Origin: Oscillospiraceae bacterium
GTDB lineage: Bacteria; Bacillota; Clostridia; Saccharofermentanales; Saccharofermentanaceae
Reading direction: 5' to 3'
NCBI GenBank assembly: GCA_902764825.1
Contig: CACWXL010000001.1
Coordinates: 62,001-126,000 of the forward strand
DNA length: 64,000 nucleotides
Shown here: in pieces, positions 1 to 9,500 of the stretch
Layout of the letters: the number at the start of each line of letters is the position of its first letter
Numbering within the stretch: position 1 is the stretch's first letter
Program-made: the position numbers and the translations under genes
Notes under the pieces: generated by a model
Database searches by the model: none
Told to the model about the DNA's origin: nothing
What the model saw: only the letters and a program-made list of their open reading frames with translations

Positions 1-341
1 AGTTCGCCTTCTGCGTATATCTTGCTGTTCGGAGGAAGATATAACTGTCCTGAACAAAAAAGGATCCCCATCGCCATCGGAAGATCAAACCCGGAACCGG
101 CTTTCCTCATATACGCAGGACTGATGCCAATGGTAATGTGACCTTTAGGCATATTAAAACCTGCTGATTTAAATGCTGACCTGATCCTTCCCTGTGCTTC
201 CCTGATCGACGAATCACAAAGTCCGATCACCGAGAATGTCGGAATGCCCGGTGATATGGAAACTTCTATAAGTGATAAAGTTGATTCCGAGCCGGTAGTA
301 AAACAGGAATATATGTGTACGACATTAGTTTTCGAAGGCAT
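1..341 (-). CDS. comM: ComM/YifB family Mg-chelatase-like ATPase, N-terminal part (runs off the left edge)
   Basis: Reading the minus strand from an ATG at 341 gives an open frame to the window edge (about 113 codons). It begins MPSKTNVVHIYSC and continues with IEVSISPGIPTFSVIGL, SSIREAQGRIRSAF and PAYMRKAGSGFDLPMAMGI. This is the N-terminal signature of the ComM/YifB family, AAA+ proteins linked in other bacteria to branch migration during natural transformation. A strong AGGAGG ribosome binding site sits just upstream at about 349-354. The ATPase core and C-terminal domain lie outside the window, so intactness cannot be judged. It is divergent from ychF. Family assignment is confident; function here is inferred. 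Confidence 0.85.
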   Translation of the reverse strand, partial: MPSKTNVVHIYSCFTTGSESTLSLIEVSISPGIPTFSVIGLCDSSIREAQGRIRSAFKSAGFNMPKGHITIGISPAYMRKAGSGFDLPMAMGILFCSGQLYLPPNSKIYAEGE

Positions 342-588
342 AAAGGTACCCTCCTTTATTTGCAGAATACCTTTTTCGAGAACGCATTATCAGTACAAAA
401 ACATCGCAAGAAAGAGGCTTAAAACCTGCAAGGTTTGCGACAAAAACAAGCAAAAGTGAACCTTTTCTTACAAAAACCTACAAAAGAGCCGACAACTGCA
501 ATACAAATACCGACAAACAACCTACAAAGTATTATGATGTGAATGTGCTACAATTATGAGGCAAAATAAGATTTTAAGAGGTATATAT
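342..588. promoter_or_regulatory. comM-ychF divergent intergenic region with TACAAA repeats
   Basis: This 247-bp gap separates two divergent genes. It holds four TACAAA words at 469-474, 479-484, 502-507 and 523-528, spaced 10, 23 and 21 bp, close to whole helical turns. On the ychF side an extended -10 element, TGC followed by TACAAT, lies at 546-554, without a good -35. The ychF ribosome binding site AAGAGG is at 576-581. No small ORF with a ribosome binding site was seen. Whether the repeats bind a regulator is unknown. Confidence 0.45.
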
Positions 589-1680
589 ATGAAGCTTGGT
601 ATCGTAGGACTTCCTAATGTCGGTAAGAGCACGCTTTTCAACGCTATTACAAGAGCCGGAGCAGAATCAGCAAATTACCCTTTCTGCACTATCGAACCTA
701 ATGTCGGCGTTGTCTCTGTACCTGATAAGAGATTAGATAAGCTCGCTGAGATCTACAATCCTGAGAAATACACACCTGCTGTTGTCGAATTCGTTGACAT
801 TGCAGGACTTGTTGCAGGCGCATCCAAAGGCGAAGGCCTGGGCAACAAGTTCTTATCCAATATCAGAGAGTGCGATGCCATCGTACATGTTGTAAGATGC
901 TTCGACGATCCTGACGTTATCCACGTAAACGGCCATGCTGATCCCGCAGGCGACATCGCTACTATAGATGTTGAGCTCATACTTTCTGACCTTGAGATCA
1001 TGGAGAAGCGCATCGACCGAACCAAGAAGATGATGAAAGGCGGCGACAAGGCTTTTGCTAAAGAACTTGCAGTATATGAGAGGATCTATGACTGCCTTGC
1101 TGAAGGAAAGTCTGCAAGAACACTTACTTTCGAAGAAGACGAACAGGAATACACAAAGGATCTTCAGCTTATCTCGATGAAGCCTGTACTCTACTGCGCA
1201 AACATCTCCGAAGATGATATCAAGAAGGACGATATTCCTTATGTAAATGTTGTAAAGGAGATCGCTGCAAAAGAAGGTTCCGGCGTTGTCGTAATCTCTG
1301 CAAAGATCGAAGAGGAATTAGGCGAGCTCTCTCCTGAGGACCGCGAGATGTTCCTGGAAGATCTCGGTATTGAGAGCGCAGGTCTTGATAAGATGATCAA
1401 CGCCTCCTATTCCCTTCTGGGCCTTATCTCTTTCCTTACTGCAGGTCCGAAGGAAGTCCGCGCTTGGACGATCAAGCAAGGAACAAAGGCACCTCAGGCT
1501 GCCGGCAAGATACATTCAGACTTCGAAAGAGGATTCATCAGAGCAGAAGTCGTAGCTTACGATGATCTCATCGCTAACGGAACTTATAATGCTGCCAAGG
1601 AAAAGGGTCTTGTAAGATCTGAAGGCAAGGAATACGTAATGAAGGACGGCGACGTAGTAGTATTCAGATTCAACGTCTGA
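589..1680 (+). CDS. ychF: Ribosome-binding ATPase YchF (Obg/OLA1 family)
   Basis: Cytosolic P-loop ATPase of the Obg-related family that binds ribosomes and is linked to stress control. The protein starts MKLGIVGLPNVGKSTLF, with the G1 P-loop at once. The G3-equivalent DIAGLV lies near residue 70, and a C-terminal TGS domain follows (AWTIKQGTKAPQAAGKIHSD, then DGDVVVFRF at the end). The frame is open 11 codons further upstream, but the ATG at 589 has an AAGAGG ribosome binding site 7 bases before it and gives 363 aa, the usual family length. Transcribed alone from an extended -10 promoter and closed by a bidirectional terminator. Confidence 0.97.
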   Translation: MKLGIVGLPNVGKSTLFNAITRAGAESANYPFCTIEPNVGVVSVPDKRLDKLAEIYNPEKYTPAVVEFVDIAGLVAGASKGEGLGNKFLSNIRECDAIVHVVRCFDDPDVIHVNGHADPAGDIATIDVELILSDLEIMEKRIDRTKKMMKGGDKAFAKELAVYERIYDCLAEGKSARTLTFEEDEQEYTKDLQLISMKPVLYCANISEDDIKKDDIPYVNVVKEIAAKEGSGVVVISAKIEEELGELSPEDREMFLEDLGIESAGLDKMINASYSLLGLISFLTAGPKEVRAWTIKQGTKAPQAAGKIHSDFERGFIRAEVVAYDDLIANGTYNAAKEKGLVRSEGKEYVMKDGDVVVFRFNV

Positions 1681-1708
1681 TAAAACGTCATTAACAGATT
1701 GCAATAAT

Positions 1709-1743
1709 AAAACCCGCGTAAGATTTAATCTTTGCGGGTTTTT
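1709..1743. terminator. Bidirectional terminator between ychF and the convergent operon
   Basis: An inverted repeat with AAACCCGC on one arm and GCGGGTTT on the other, loop around GTAAGATTTAATCTTT, is followed by T-runs on both strands. It serves ychF (plus) and the operon ending at 1725 (minus). The minus-strand stop codon at 1725-1727 lies within the hairpin. Confidence 0.85.
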
Positions 1744-2303
1744 GTTTTGATGTCTTTCCTTTTCGCGGCATCGAAAATACAAGTCTCCAGGCCGCTTACG
1801 ATAAATGCACATCCGGAGAAGACGATAATGTTCCTCGTTCCGTATAATGCATTAGCCAGAAGGATGATACCGCCGGCGATCAATGACAAAGCCATTATGA
1901 GCAATACCCAGCTGTAGATATCCTTCTTAGTAAACAAAAAGATCTCCTGCCTGAGCTTAACTACGCCGTCTATCAGGAAGAATATGCCGACGATCGTCGA
2001 CAGAAGCTGAAGAACGATCTCGTGCCTTATGATAAAGAAAAGTCCCAGCGCTATGAGAATAACAGAATATACGAGAACGATCTCAGCTCCGGCGGCTTTG
2101 CCGTAGTTCTCTTCCCTGAACTGTTTGATGGAGATAATGTAACCTATAACTTCGGATAATCCTGCAACAAAAAGGACAACGCCAAAAAGAATACCGATTA
2201 CGCCAGAGGAGATCTCAGGCATGGTAATAAAGAAGAATCCGGCGATTATGGCAAATATTCCGCCGATATAAGATGGAAGTCTCTTTGTATTGTTAGCAGT
2301 CAT
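1725..2303 (-). CDS. DUF308/HdeD-like integral membrane protein
   Basis: A 192-residue, very hydrophobic protein with about six predicted membrane helices, for example IGGIFAIIAGFFFITM, VIGILFGVVLFVAGL and IVLVYSVILIALGLFFII, and a basic tail ending KTKTRKD. The pattern of paired short helices with small-residue turns fits the HdeD/DUF308 family. The biochemical role of that family is poorly defined outside enterobacterial acid resistance, so no function is assigned. It is the last gene of the operon. Its ATG overlaps the stop of the DUF218 gene by 4 bp, suggesting translational coupling. Confidence 0.7.
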   Translation of the reverse strand: MTANNTKRLPSYIGGIFAIIAGFFFITMPEISSGVIGILFGVVLFVAGLSEVIGYIISIKQFREENYGKAAGAEIVLVYSVILIALGLFFIIRHEIVLQLLSTIVGIFFLIDGVVKLRQEIFLFTKKDIYSWVLLIMALSLIAGGIILLANALYGTRNIIVFSGCAFIVSGLETCIFDAAKRKDIKTKTRKD

Positions 2304-2986
2304 AGAACCGAACCTATAAAATCGCTTTCGGGTTTAATTATAGTAAATACCAGATCCTTGCCGCGCGCAACAAATTCCCTGAAATAATTATATGGCTTTA
2401 TTACATATCCTGAATTGATCGCTTCAACGCCGACAGCTTTGATGCCGAATGAATGAGCATCGTAAACTGACCTGGGAACATGGAATCCGGTAGTCACGAC
2501 GACAGCCGAATCGATGTGATATACATTTAACGCCCTGTTCATGGATTCATATGTAGAAAGCCCCAGAGTATCACAGAAGATCTTTTCCTTAGGCACACCT
2601 TCATTTACAAGGAATTCGGCCATGACTCCGGTCTCATCGTACCTTTCAGGCTCGGCGCTGTCTCCCGTGACAAGGACATAATCACAGCAACCGGTTTTGT
2701 ACACTCTTGCGGCAGTACGGAGTCTGTCAGCGAGCATCGGGCTGGGTGCATTGCCCCAAATGGCACAGCCTAATACGATAACGGCCTGATAATGCGATGC
2801 TGAAGATGCTTCACCTGATTCAAAGGCATCCAGAGTATAGACGTCAGACTTGGTATCAGTCAGCATGAAGATATTGATACCGCCTAAGACAGCAACACCT
2901 GCAAGTCCCAGTATAACGAGAAAAAGGAAGATCTTAAGGATTACCTTCCTTATGCCTTTTTTCTCACTCTTTATCTTCTTTCCCAT
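2300..2986 (-). CDS. SanA/YdcF-like DUF218 domain protein
   Basis: A membrane-anchored protein with a short basic N-terminus, one transmembrane segment (ILKIFLFLVILGLAGVAVLG) and an outer DUF218 domain. Motifs visible are VIVLGCAIWGNAPSPMLADR, the acidic turn VTGDSAEPERYDETGVM, and STYESMNRAL with VVVTTGFHVPRS. DUF218 proteins such as SanA, ElyC and YdcF are envelope-associated; the substrate is not known. The frame opens at a TTG at 3016, but the ATG at 2986 is more plausible. Either start overlaps the 3' end of the upstream 110-residue gene. Confidence 0.75.
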   Translation of the reverse strand: MGKKIKSEKKGIRKVILKIFLFLVILGLAGVAVLGGINIFMLTDTKSDVYTLDAFESGEASSASHYQAVIVLGCAIWGNAPSPMLADRLRTAARVYKTGCCDYVLVTGDSAEPERYDETGVMAEFLVNEGVPKEKIFCDTLGLSTYESMNRALNVYHIDSAVVVTTGFHVPRSVYDAHSFGIKAVGVEAINSGYVIKPYNYFREFVARGKDLVFTIIKPESDFIGSVL

Positions 2987-3296
2987 CTTTATTCTCAGCC
3001 TTTGAAGCTGTTTCAACTATAGATCTTGTCATGAAATAGATAAGACCTACGGTCAAACAGAAGACGACAGTTACGGTAATATCCGATATGAGAACATATG
3101 CTACCGGAAGACCTTTCATAATCAGCGTGAATACGAACACGAGCGCAACGCCGCTTATATAAACGCCGCAGCACGCCCTGTAAAAGTTCCTGTATTTTCC
3201 CCTGCAGAAAGGCAGATTGCCGACAAACAAAAACACCAGTGCAGCTACGGATACGACCAAAAATATAACAGCCGTAATTACTGCTGAAATGTTCAT
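2964..3296 (-). CDS. Small three-helix membrane protein of unknown function
   Basis: A 110-residue protein with three hydrophobic stretches (TAVIFLVVSVAALVFLFVG, VYISGVALVFVFTLIM, DITVTVVFCLTVGLIYFM) and a charged tail ending ENKDGKEDKE. I do not recognise the family. Its ATG overlaps the stop of coaE (ATGA), and its 3' end overlaps the DUF218 start, so it is embedded in a tightly coupled operon. That supports it being a real gene. The hydrophobicity suggests a membrane partner of one of the two following envelope proteins; this is inference only. Confidence 0.6.
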   Translation of the reverse strand: MNISAVITAVIFLVVSVAALVFLFVGNLPFCRGKYRNFYRACCGVYISGVALVFVFTLIMKGLPVAYVLISDITVTVVFCLTVGLIYFMTRSIVETASKAENKDGKEDKE

Positions 3297-3898
3297 ATCC
3301 TGATACCTCTCTCATAGAGCTGCTCACGGATCAAGACTTCGACCTTGTCCTTAAGATCATCAAGATCCCAGGAGTTATCTATAGAGTGATCGCCAAGTTC
3401 ACAGTACTCATCATCAGTCATCTGAACAGCGATCCTTCTTTCTGCTTCTTCCTTATCCATTCCGCGCTTTGAAAGTCTTGCAAGCCTGACATCCTTATCG
3501 CATGTTACGACCCAGATCTGATTGCAGAGTTCGCGGAACTTATTTACCGGGATCGGAACATCAAGGACTACACACTTGGTGCCCTTCTCCTTCTCTTTAT
3601 TTAATGTCTCTTCGATCTGCTCGAAAACATGACGGTGAATGATAGTGCTCAAGTCATCGAGTTTCTTCTTGTCACCGAATGCGATATCGGACATGACACG
3701 GCGGTTCAATGCACCGTTGGCCGCAACTACTTTCTTTCCGAAAGTCTCAGCGATCTCAGGCATAGCACGGCCCATGGGACCTGTTACGCTCCTGGAGATC
3801 TCATCGGCATCAAGGACCAAAAGGCCTCTTTCCGCAAGCAATGAACTTACAGTGCTCTTCCCGCTTCCAATACCGCCTGTAATACCTAATACAAACAT
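3293..3898 (-). CDS. coaE: Dephospho-CoA kinase
   Basis: Last step of coenzyme A synthesis: ATP-dependent phosphorylation of dephospho-CoA. The 201-residue protein starts MFVLGITGGIGSGKSTVSSL, carrying the Walker A loop GGIGSGKS. It has DADEISR, the CoA-domain region RHVFEQIEETL, VVLDVPIPV and the lid region ARLSKRGMDKEEAERRI, all typical of CoaE. Length matches the family (about 200). Its start overlaps the polA stop by one base (TAATG), the common Firmicutes polA-coaE pairing. Confidence 0.96.
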   Translation of the reverse strand: MFVLGITGGIGSGKSTVSSLLAERGLLVLDADEISRSVTGPMGRAMPEIAETFGKKVVAANGALNRRVMSDIAFGDKKKLDDLSTIIHRHVFEQIEETLNKEKEKGTKCVVLDVPIPVNKFRELCNQIWVVTCDKDVRLARLSKRGMDKEEAERRIAVQMTDDEYCELGDHSIDNSWDLDDLKDKVEVLIREQLYERGIRI

Positions 3899-6594
3899 TA
3901 TTTAGCTTCCAGCCAATCCTTTCCGAAGCCGACCTCTGCAAGAAGCGGAACGCTCAAAGATGCCGCTTTCTCCATTTCTTCCTTAAGAATGGATGCGCAA
4001 ATGTCCTTATCTTCAATATCGCATTCGCAAATGAGTTCGTCGTGCACCTGCATTACGAGCTTTGCTGAAGGCAGACGCTCAGCTAATGCCTTTGATACAC
4101 GGTTCATAGCGATCTTGATTATGTCTGCGGCAGTGCCCTGAATAGGAGTATTCATAGCTGCCCTGTATCCGAAGTTCTTAATGTTCCTGTTCTGGCTCTT
4201 TAATTCGTTAAGGATCCTCTTACGGCCATACATCGTTACCGCATATCCCTTTTCTTCGCCTGAATGGCGCAAAGATTCGAGATAGGACGTAACGCCCGGG
4301 AACTGGTTGTTGTATTCCTTAATGAGATCTGATGCTTCCTTGTAACTGATACCGAGATCTGTGGCAAGGCCGTAATCGGAGATACCGTAGATGATGCTGA
4401 AGTTAACGGTCTTGGCCGTAGCTCTCATCTTATGGGTAACCATATCTTCAGTTACGCCATATACCTTTGCAGCAGTTCTCTTATGGATGTCTTCACCGTC
4501 AAGGAACGCAGAACACATGACCTCATCGCCGCTCAACGCAGCAAGGAGCCTTAATTCGATCTGTGAATAGTCTGCATCGACCAGGATCTTACCTTCTTCC
4601 GCCGTAAAAGCTTCGCGGAGTCTGGAGCCTTCTTCGGTCCTGACAGGAATATTCTGGAGATTAGGTTCTGTCGAAGATAATCTGCCGGTATTTGTCATTG
4701 CCTGAGTAAATGTCGTATGGATCCTGGAGTCGCTCTTTATTGCGCGTGCAAGGCCTACGGCATATGTGGAATCGAGCTTTGAGAGCTCTCTGTATTCGAT
4801 GATGTAATCGATCTCAGGGAAATATGGTCTTAATCTCTTAAGCTCATCTATACCTGTCGAGAAATCGCCGCTCTTGCCTTTCTTTCCGGAAGGCAGATTA
4901 AGATGCTTCTCGCCGAACAGTATCTCTGCAAGCTGCTTGGGAGAACCGATATTAAATTCCGTTCCGCATGCATCGAAAACCCTGGCGCTGATATCTTCCA
5001 GGCGCTTTGTATATTCACTGTGAAGTTCTGAAAGCCTCTCACCTGATACGTGCATTCCGTTTCTCTCGATCTTATCAAGAGTTATTACAAGCGGGAATTC
5101 GATATCGTAAAGAAGGCTCTTCAGCTCCTTATCCTTTTCGATGTCACGGGATAATACTTTCGCGATCGCTGTAACGGTCAAAAGCTTTGATGCAGTCTCT
5201 TCGATCTTTGATGAGCCGTCATCTTCGGTTATCTCATCAAATAATGAAAGCTGCTTAACAGGACCCTTCTTGTCTTCAACGGGATAAGCGGCCTTAAGGA
5301 CGCTCTCATATAATCTCTGAAGATCAGGCTTTCCGGAAAGGATATTAAGGACATATCCGGCTATCTCGCAATCGAAAACCGAATCAACAAAAGGCAACGG
5401 TTCCTTTATGATCTTTGACCTGTCTTTGTACTCATAAGATACCGGCATGATATTTTTGCCTGTAGATATCTTTGAGAAATCCTCAGGATCTGTCACATAG
5501 AAAGTCTTTGAGCTCCAGTCAAGAAGGATGACCTTATTGCCTGACGGGATATCAACGAAATCGATACCGAGATTGAGATTGGAAGTATCAATCGAAGAAG
5601 GAACTTCATATCTGATGTTAAGTCCGGACTTCAAAGTCTTTTCGACTTCTCCAGATATGCCTGAAGTAAAATCATCAACTTCTTCAGTTGTCTCAAAACT
5701 TGCAGGCTTAACATCTTCAAGATCGAGCTTCTTGATCAAAGACCTTAAAGCAAGTCGGTTAAGAACGCCGGAAAGCGCCGGGAAATCCCTGGTATTTGAA
5801 GGATAAACGCAGTCCTTTGCACCTTCTTCAACGGGCGATCCGCGGTCGATCGTGCAGAGCTTGATATTGAGATCCAAAAGTTCTTTGGAATTCTTTATCC
5901 TCTCGCCTAATGAAGGAGATAATTTATCTGCGTTATTGAATACTTCCTCACAGGAACCGTAGTCTGCAATAAGCTTAAACGCAGTCTTCTCTCCTACTTT
6001 CTCAACGCCCTTGATGTTATCGGAATTGTCGCCCATGAGAGCCTTAACCTGAACGAACACTTCAGGCTTTACGCCATATGTCTCTTCGAACATCTTGCGG
6101 TCAAATAAGACTCTGGGCTCTTTTCCCTTGCCCGACTGAGGCATGATAACGGAAACCTTATCGGAGATGAGTTGGAAATCATCGTGGTCACCTGAGAATA
6201 TGTAGACATCCATTCCCTGCTCTTCGCCCTGTTTAGACAGAGTACCTATAAGGTCGTCAGCTTCATATCCTGCAAGCTCCATACGCTTGATTCCGTAAAG
6301 GTCGAGCATATTCTTAACAACAGGCATCTGGGCAGCCAGATCATCAGGCATGCCTTTGCGGTTAGCCTTATATTCAGTGCTCATCTTATGCCTGAATGTC
6401 GGTTCTCTCCTGTCGAAAAGAACACACATATAATCAGGGTTATATTCCTTCATGACGCCCAGAACGGAATTAAAGAAACCGTTTACGGCACCTGTCGGAG
6501 TTCCGTCAGGCGCTGTCATCGGCGCTCTGCCTATTACGGCATAGTAAGCTCTGTTGATTATGGAGTTGCCGTCAACAAGAAGGAGTGTACTCAT
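3898..6594 (-). CDS. polA: DNA polymerase I
   Basis: Repair and Okazaki-fragment polymerase, 898 aa. The N-terminal 5'-3' exonuclease is complete (LLLVDGNSIINRAYYA, YEADDLIGTL, GDNSDNIKGVEKVGEKTA). The C-terminal family A polymerase has motif A (DADYSQIELRLLA), motif B (RATAKTVNFSIIYG) and motif C (MQVHDELICE). The middle proofreading domain is degenerate: neither the DxE of exo I (near LGIDFVDIPSG) nor the later exo motifs is recognisable, as in Bacillus and other Firmicutes Pol I. The ribosome binding site GAGGG overlaps the stop of the activase gene 2 bases upstream. Confidence 0.97.
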   Translation of the reverse strand: MSTLLLVDGNSIINRAYYAVIGRAPMTAPDGTPTGAVNGFFNSVLGVMKEYNPDYMCVLFDRREPTFRHKMSTEYKANRKGMPDDLAAQMPVVKNMLDLYGIKRMELAGYEADDLIGTLSKQGEEQGMDVYIFSGDHDDFQLISDKVSVIMPQSGKGKEPRVLFDRKMFEETYGVKPEVFVQVKALMGDNSDNIKGVEKVGEKTAFKLIADYGSCEEVFNNADKLSPSLGERIKNSKELLDLNIKLCTIDRGSPVEEGAKDCVYPSNTRDFPALSGVLNRLALRSLIKKLDLEDVKPASFETTEEVDDFTSGISGEVEKTLKSGLNIRYEVPSSIDTSNLNLGIDFVDIPSGNKVILLDWSSKTFYVTDPEDFSKISTGKNIMPVSYEYKDRSKIIKEPLPFVDSVFDCEIAGYVLNILSGKPDLQRLYESVLKAAYPVEDKKGPVKQLSLFDEITEDDGSSKIEETASKLLTVTAIAKVLSRDIEKDKELKSLLYDIEFPLVITLDKIERNGMHVSGERLSELHSEYTKRLEDISARVFDACGTEFNIGSPKQLAEILFGEKHLNLPSGKKGKSGDFSTGIDELKRLRPYFPEIDYIIEYRELSKLDSTYAVGLARAIKSDSRIHTTFTQAMTNTGRLSSTEPNLQNIPVRTEEGSRLREAFTAEEGKILVDADYSQIELRLLAALSGDEVMCSAFLDGEDIHKRTAAKVYGVTEDMVTHKMRATAKTVNFSIIYGISDYGLATDLGISYKEASDLIKEYNNQFPGVTSYLESLRHSGEEKGYAVTMYGRKRILNELKSQNRNIKNFGYRAAMNTPIQGTAADIIKIAMNRVSKALAERLPSAKLVMQVHDELICECDIEDKDICASILKEEMEKAASLSVPLLAEVGFGKDWLEAK

Positions 6595-6596
6595 CT

Positions 6597-9500
6597 TTAA
6601 CCCTCTTTAGCTTTCATCTCTTCTTCGATTTCCTGCTCTCTTACTGCACGTGCAGTGCTGATCATGAGCTTGATACGGTTAAGCTGGTTAGCTTCTGATG
6701 CGCCCGGATCGTAGTCGATCGGAACGATATTTGACTTGGGATACTGTCTTCTCAATTCCTTTATCATGCCCTTGCCCGTTACATGGTTAGGAAGGCATGC
6801 GAAAGGCTGGGCGCAGATAATGTTCGGAACGCCGTCCTGGATAAGCTCGATCATCTCTGCAGTAAGAAACCAGCCTTCACCGCAGGAGTTGCCGCAGCTT
6901 AATACAGTGGAAGACTTTTCTGCGAGTTCCTGGATCCTCTCGGTAAGCATGAACTTGCCATTGGTCTTCGCAAATTCCTTATTGATAGGCTTTCTTAAAG
7001 ACTCAAGGAATTTGATCGCTGTCTTCATGATATAGCCGGTCTTCTTGCTCTTGCCGAGATTCTGTGCCTGCCATACGGGGTTATAAGCGCAGTAAAGGAA
7101 GAAATCCAAAACACCGGGCAATACTGCCTCACAGCCTTCTGCTTCGATAACATCTATCGCGTTATTATTTGCATCAGGCTGGAACTTGACCAAGATCTCA
7201 CCTACAAGTCCGACACGGGGCTTTCTGGGGATATCTGCCAAAGGAAGAGCATCAAACTTCGATACTGCGAACTTGACGAATTCCTTATACTTCGTGATGA
7301 CCGGAGGATTATCAAAATCAACGCCGATCTGAGATAAGCACTCCAATATCTCCTTCTTCTCCTCGATGGACCTGGAGAAGTAGCTGTTAGGCATCATGAC
7401 ATCATATCTCTCGGTAAGATCGTCACTGAGATTCTTAGGATTAAAGAGCTTTCTGCCGATCCTGTTTATGTAGGAATAAAGAGCATTGGCAGAACCCGGG
7501 ACCTTCTCGTAAGGTCTTACTCTCAAGAGCAATGTGGAGAGCATATCGCCTGCACATAGTGCCTTGATAGCATCGAGCGCGAAAGAAACAGTATATTCAA
7601 AGCCCTCATTCTTTTCGAATCTCTGTGCAGAGATCGTTATAACGGGGATCTGCGGATATCCTGCTTCCTTCAATGCTTTACGAAGGAATGCAACGTAGTT
7701 CGTAGCACGGCATCCGCCGCCTGTCTGCGTAATTGCAAGAGTCGTATTATCAGGATCGATCTCGCCCTTTAAGATCGCGTTGATCATCTGACCGATAACG
7801 ATTATCGTCGGGAAGCATGCGTCATTATTTACGAACTTAAGACCGCATTCGATGTCTTCTCTTGTTGCCTGCTTTAAGAGCTTTAACTTATAGCCGTGCT
7901 TATGGAATACGGACTCAACGAGCTCGAACTGGATAGGCGCCATCTGAGGTGCCAGGATAGTATGATTCTTCTTGTGTTCCTTAGTGAATTCAACACGCTG
8001 CAAAGTATAAGGCGCACTGTCATTTTCTTCAGGAACGAACACTCTTGCCTCGCCCTTATCGATAAGCTCCTGACGCTCGTTCATTGCAACAACAAGAGAT
8101 CTCATTCTGATCCTTGCTGCGCCGAGATTGCTTACTTCGTCTATCTTAAGGAGCGTATAGAGCTTACCTGAAGTCTCAAGGATCTCCTGAACCTGATCAG
8201 ATGTTACGGCATCAAGACCGCATCCGAAGCTCGTAAGCTGAACGAGCTCCAGGTCAGGTCTGGTAATGACAAATGCAGCTGCTTCATAAAGTCTCGTATG
8301 ATACATCCACTGGTCGATGACTCTGATAGGACGCTTCAATACGCCGGGCTTAGCAACTGAGTCCTCCGTAAGTACTGCAAGACCAAGTGAATTGATCATC
8401 TGAGGGATACCGTGGTTGATCTCAGGATCGCAATGGTAAGGTCTTCCGGCAAGAACGATTCCCTTAAGACCCTTTTCCTCCATCTCCTTAAGGATCTCCT
8501 GACCCTTATTTCTGATGTCTTCCTTGTACTTGTAGTATTCCTCTGCACCTGCCTGTACAGCCTGCTTTGCTTCCTCAGCGGAAACACCGAGATAATCGAA
8601 GCATTCGGTAAGATGGAGCGCAACGTTATCCAGGTTGTCGAGCGGCATGAAAGGATTTAAATATCTGATGTTCTTTTCGAGAAGGTTCTCAACATTATTC
8701 CTGATAACTTCAGGATAAGAACATACGATAGGACAATTGTAGTGATTATTTGAATTCTGGTTCTCGATATTCTCGTAAGGAACATCGGGATAGAAGATCG
8801 TCGTAATGCCGCGGTCAATGAGATTCTCGATATGACCGTGCGCAAGCTTTGCGGGATAGCATACAGACTCTGAAGGGATAGTCTCCATGCCGCCTTCATA
8901 GATCTTATGTGAAGATCTTGCGGAAATGAGGACTCTGAAGCCGAGCTTTGTAAGTACCGTGAACCAGAAAGGATAATTCTCATACTGGTTAAGTACACGG
9001 GGGATTCCGATCTCGCCTCTCGGAGCATCCTCAAGCTTTAACGGCTTATAGTAGCTGAATGTTCTTGAATACTTATAATCGAAAAGATTAGGGAGTTTCT
9101 TCTTATCGCTTGCAGGCTCCCTGTCGAGCGCCAGATCCTCGCCTCTCTCGCAGCGGTTGCCTGATACGAACTTCGTACCGTTAGAGAAAGTCGCGATCGT
9201 AAGGCGGCAATGATTCGTACAGCCCTGGCACTGAGTATTCTCAGTCTCCATCTTGAAAGAATCAAGTTCATCCTTGCCGAGGACATGGGATCTTCCGTCT
9301 TCGTGACCTCTTTTCCTTGCTATGAGAGCAGCACCGAAAGCACCCATCAGGCCTGCAACATTAGGTCTGATAACGTCTCTTCCGGATACGAGTTCAAAGC
9401 AACGGAGAATAGCATCGTTAAGGAATGTACCGCCCTGAACGACGATGTTCTTGCCGAGCTGCTCTGTATCACGGATCTTGATTACTTTATAGAGTGCATT

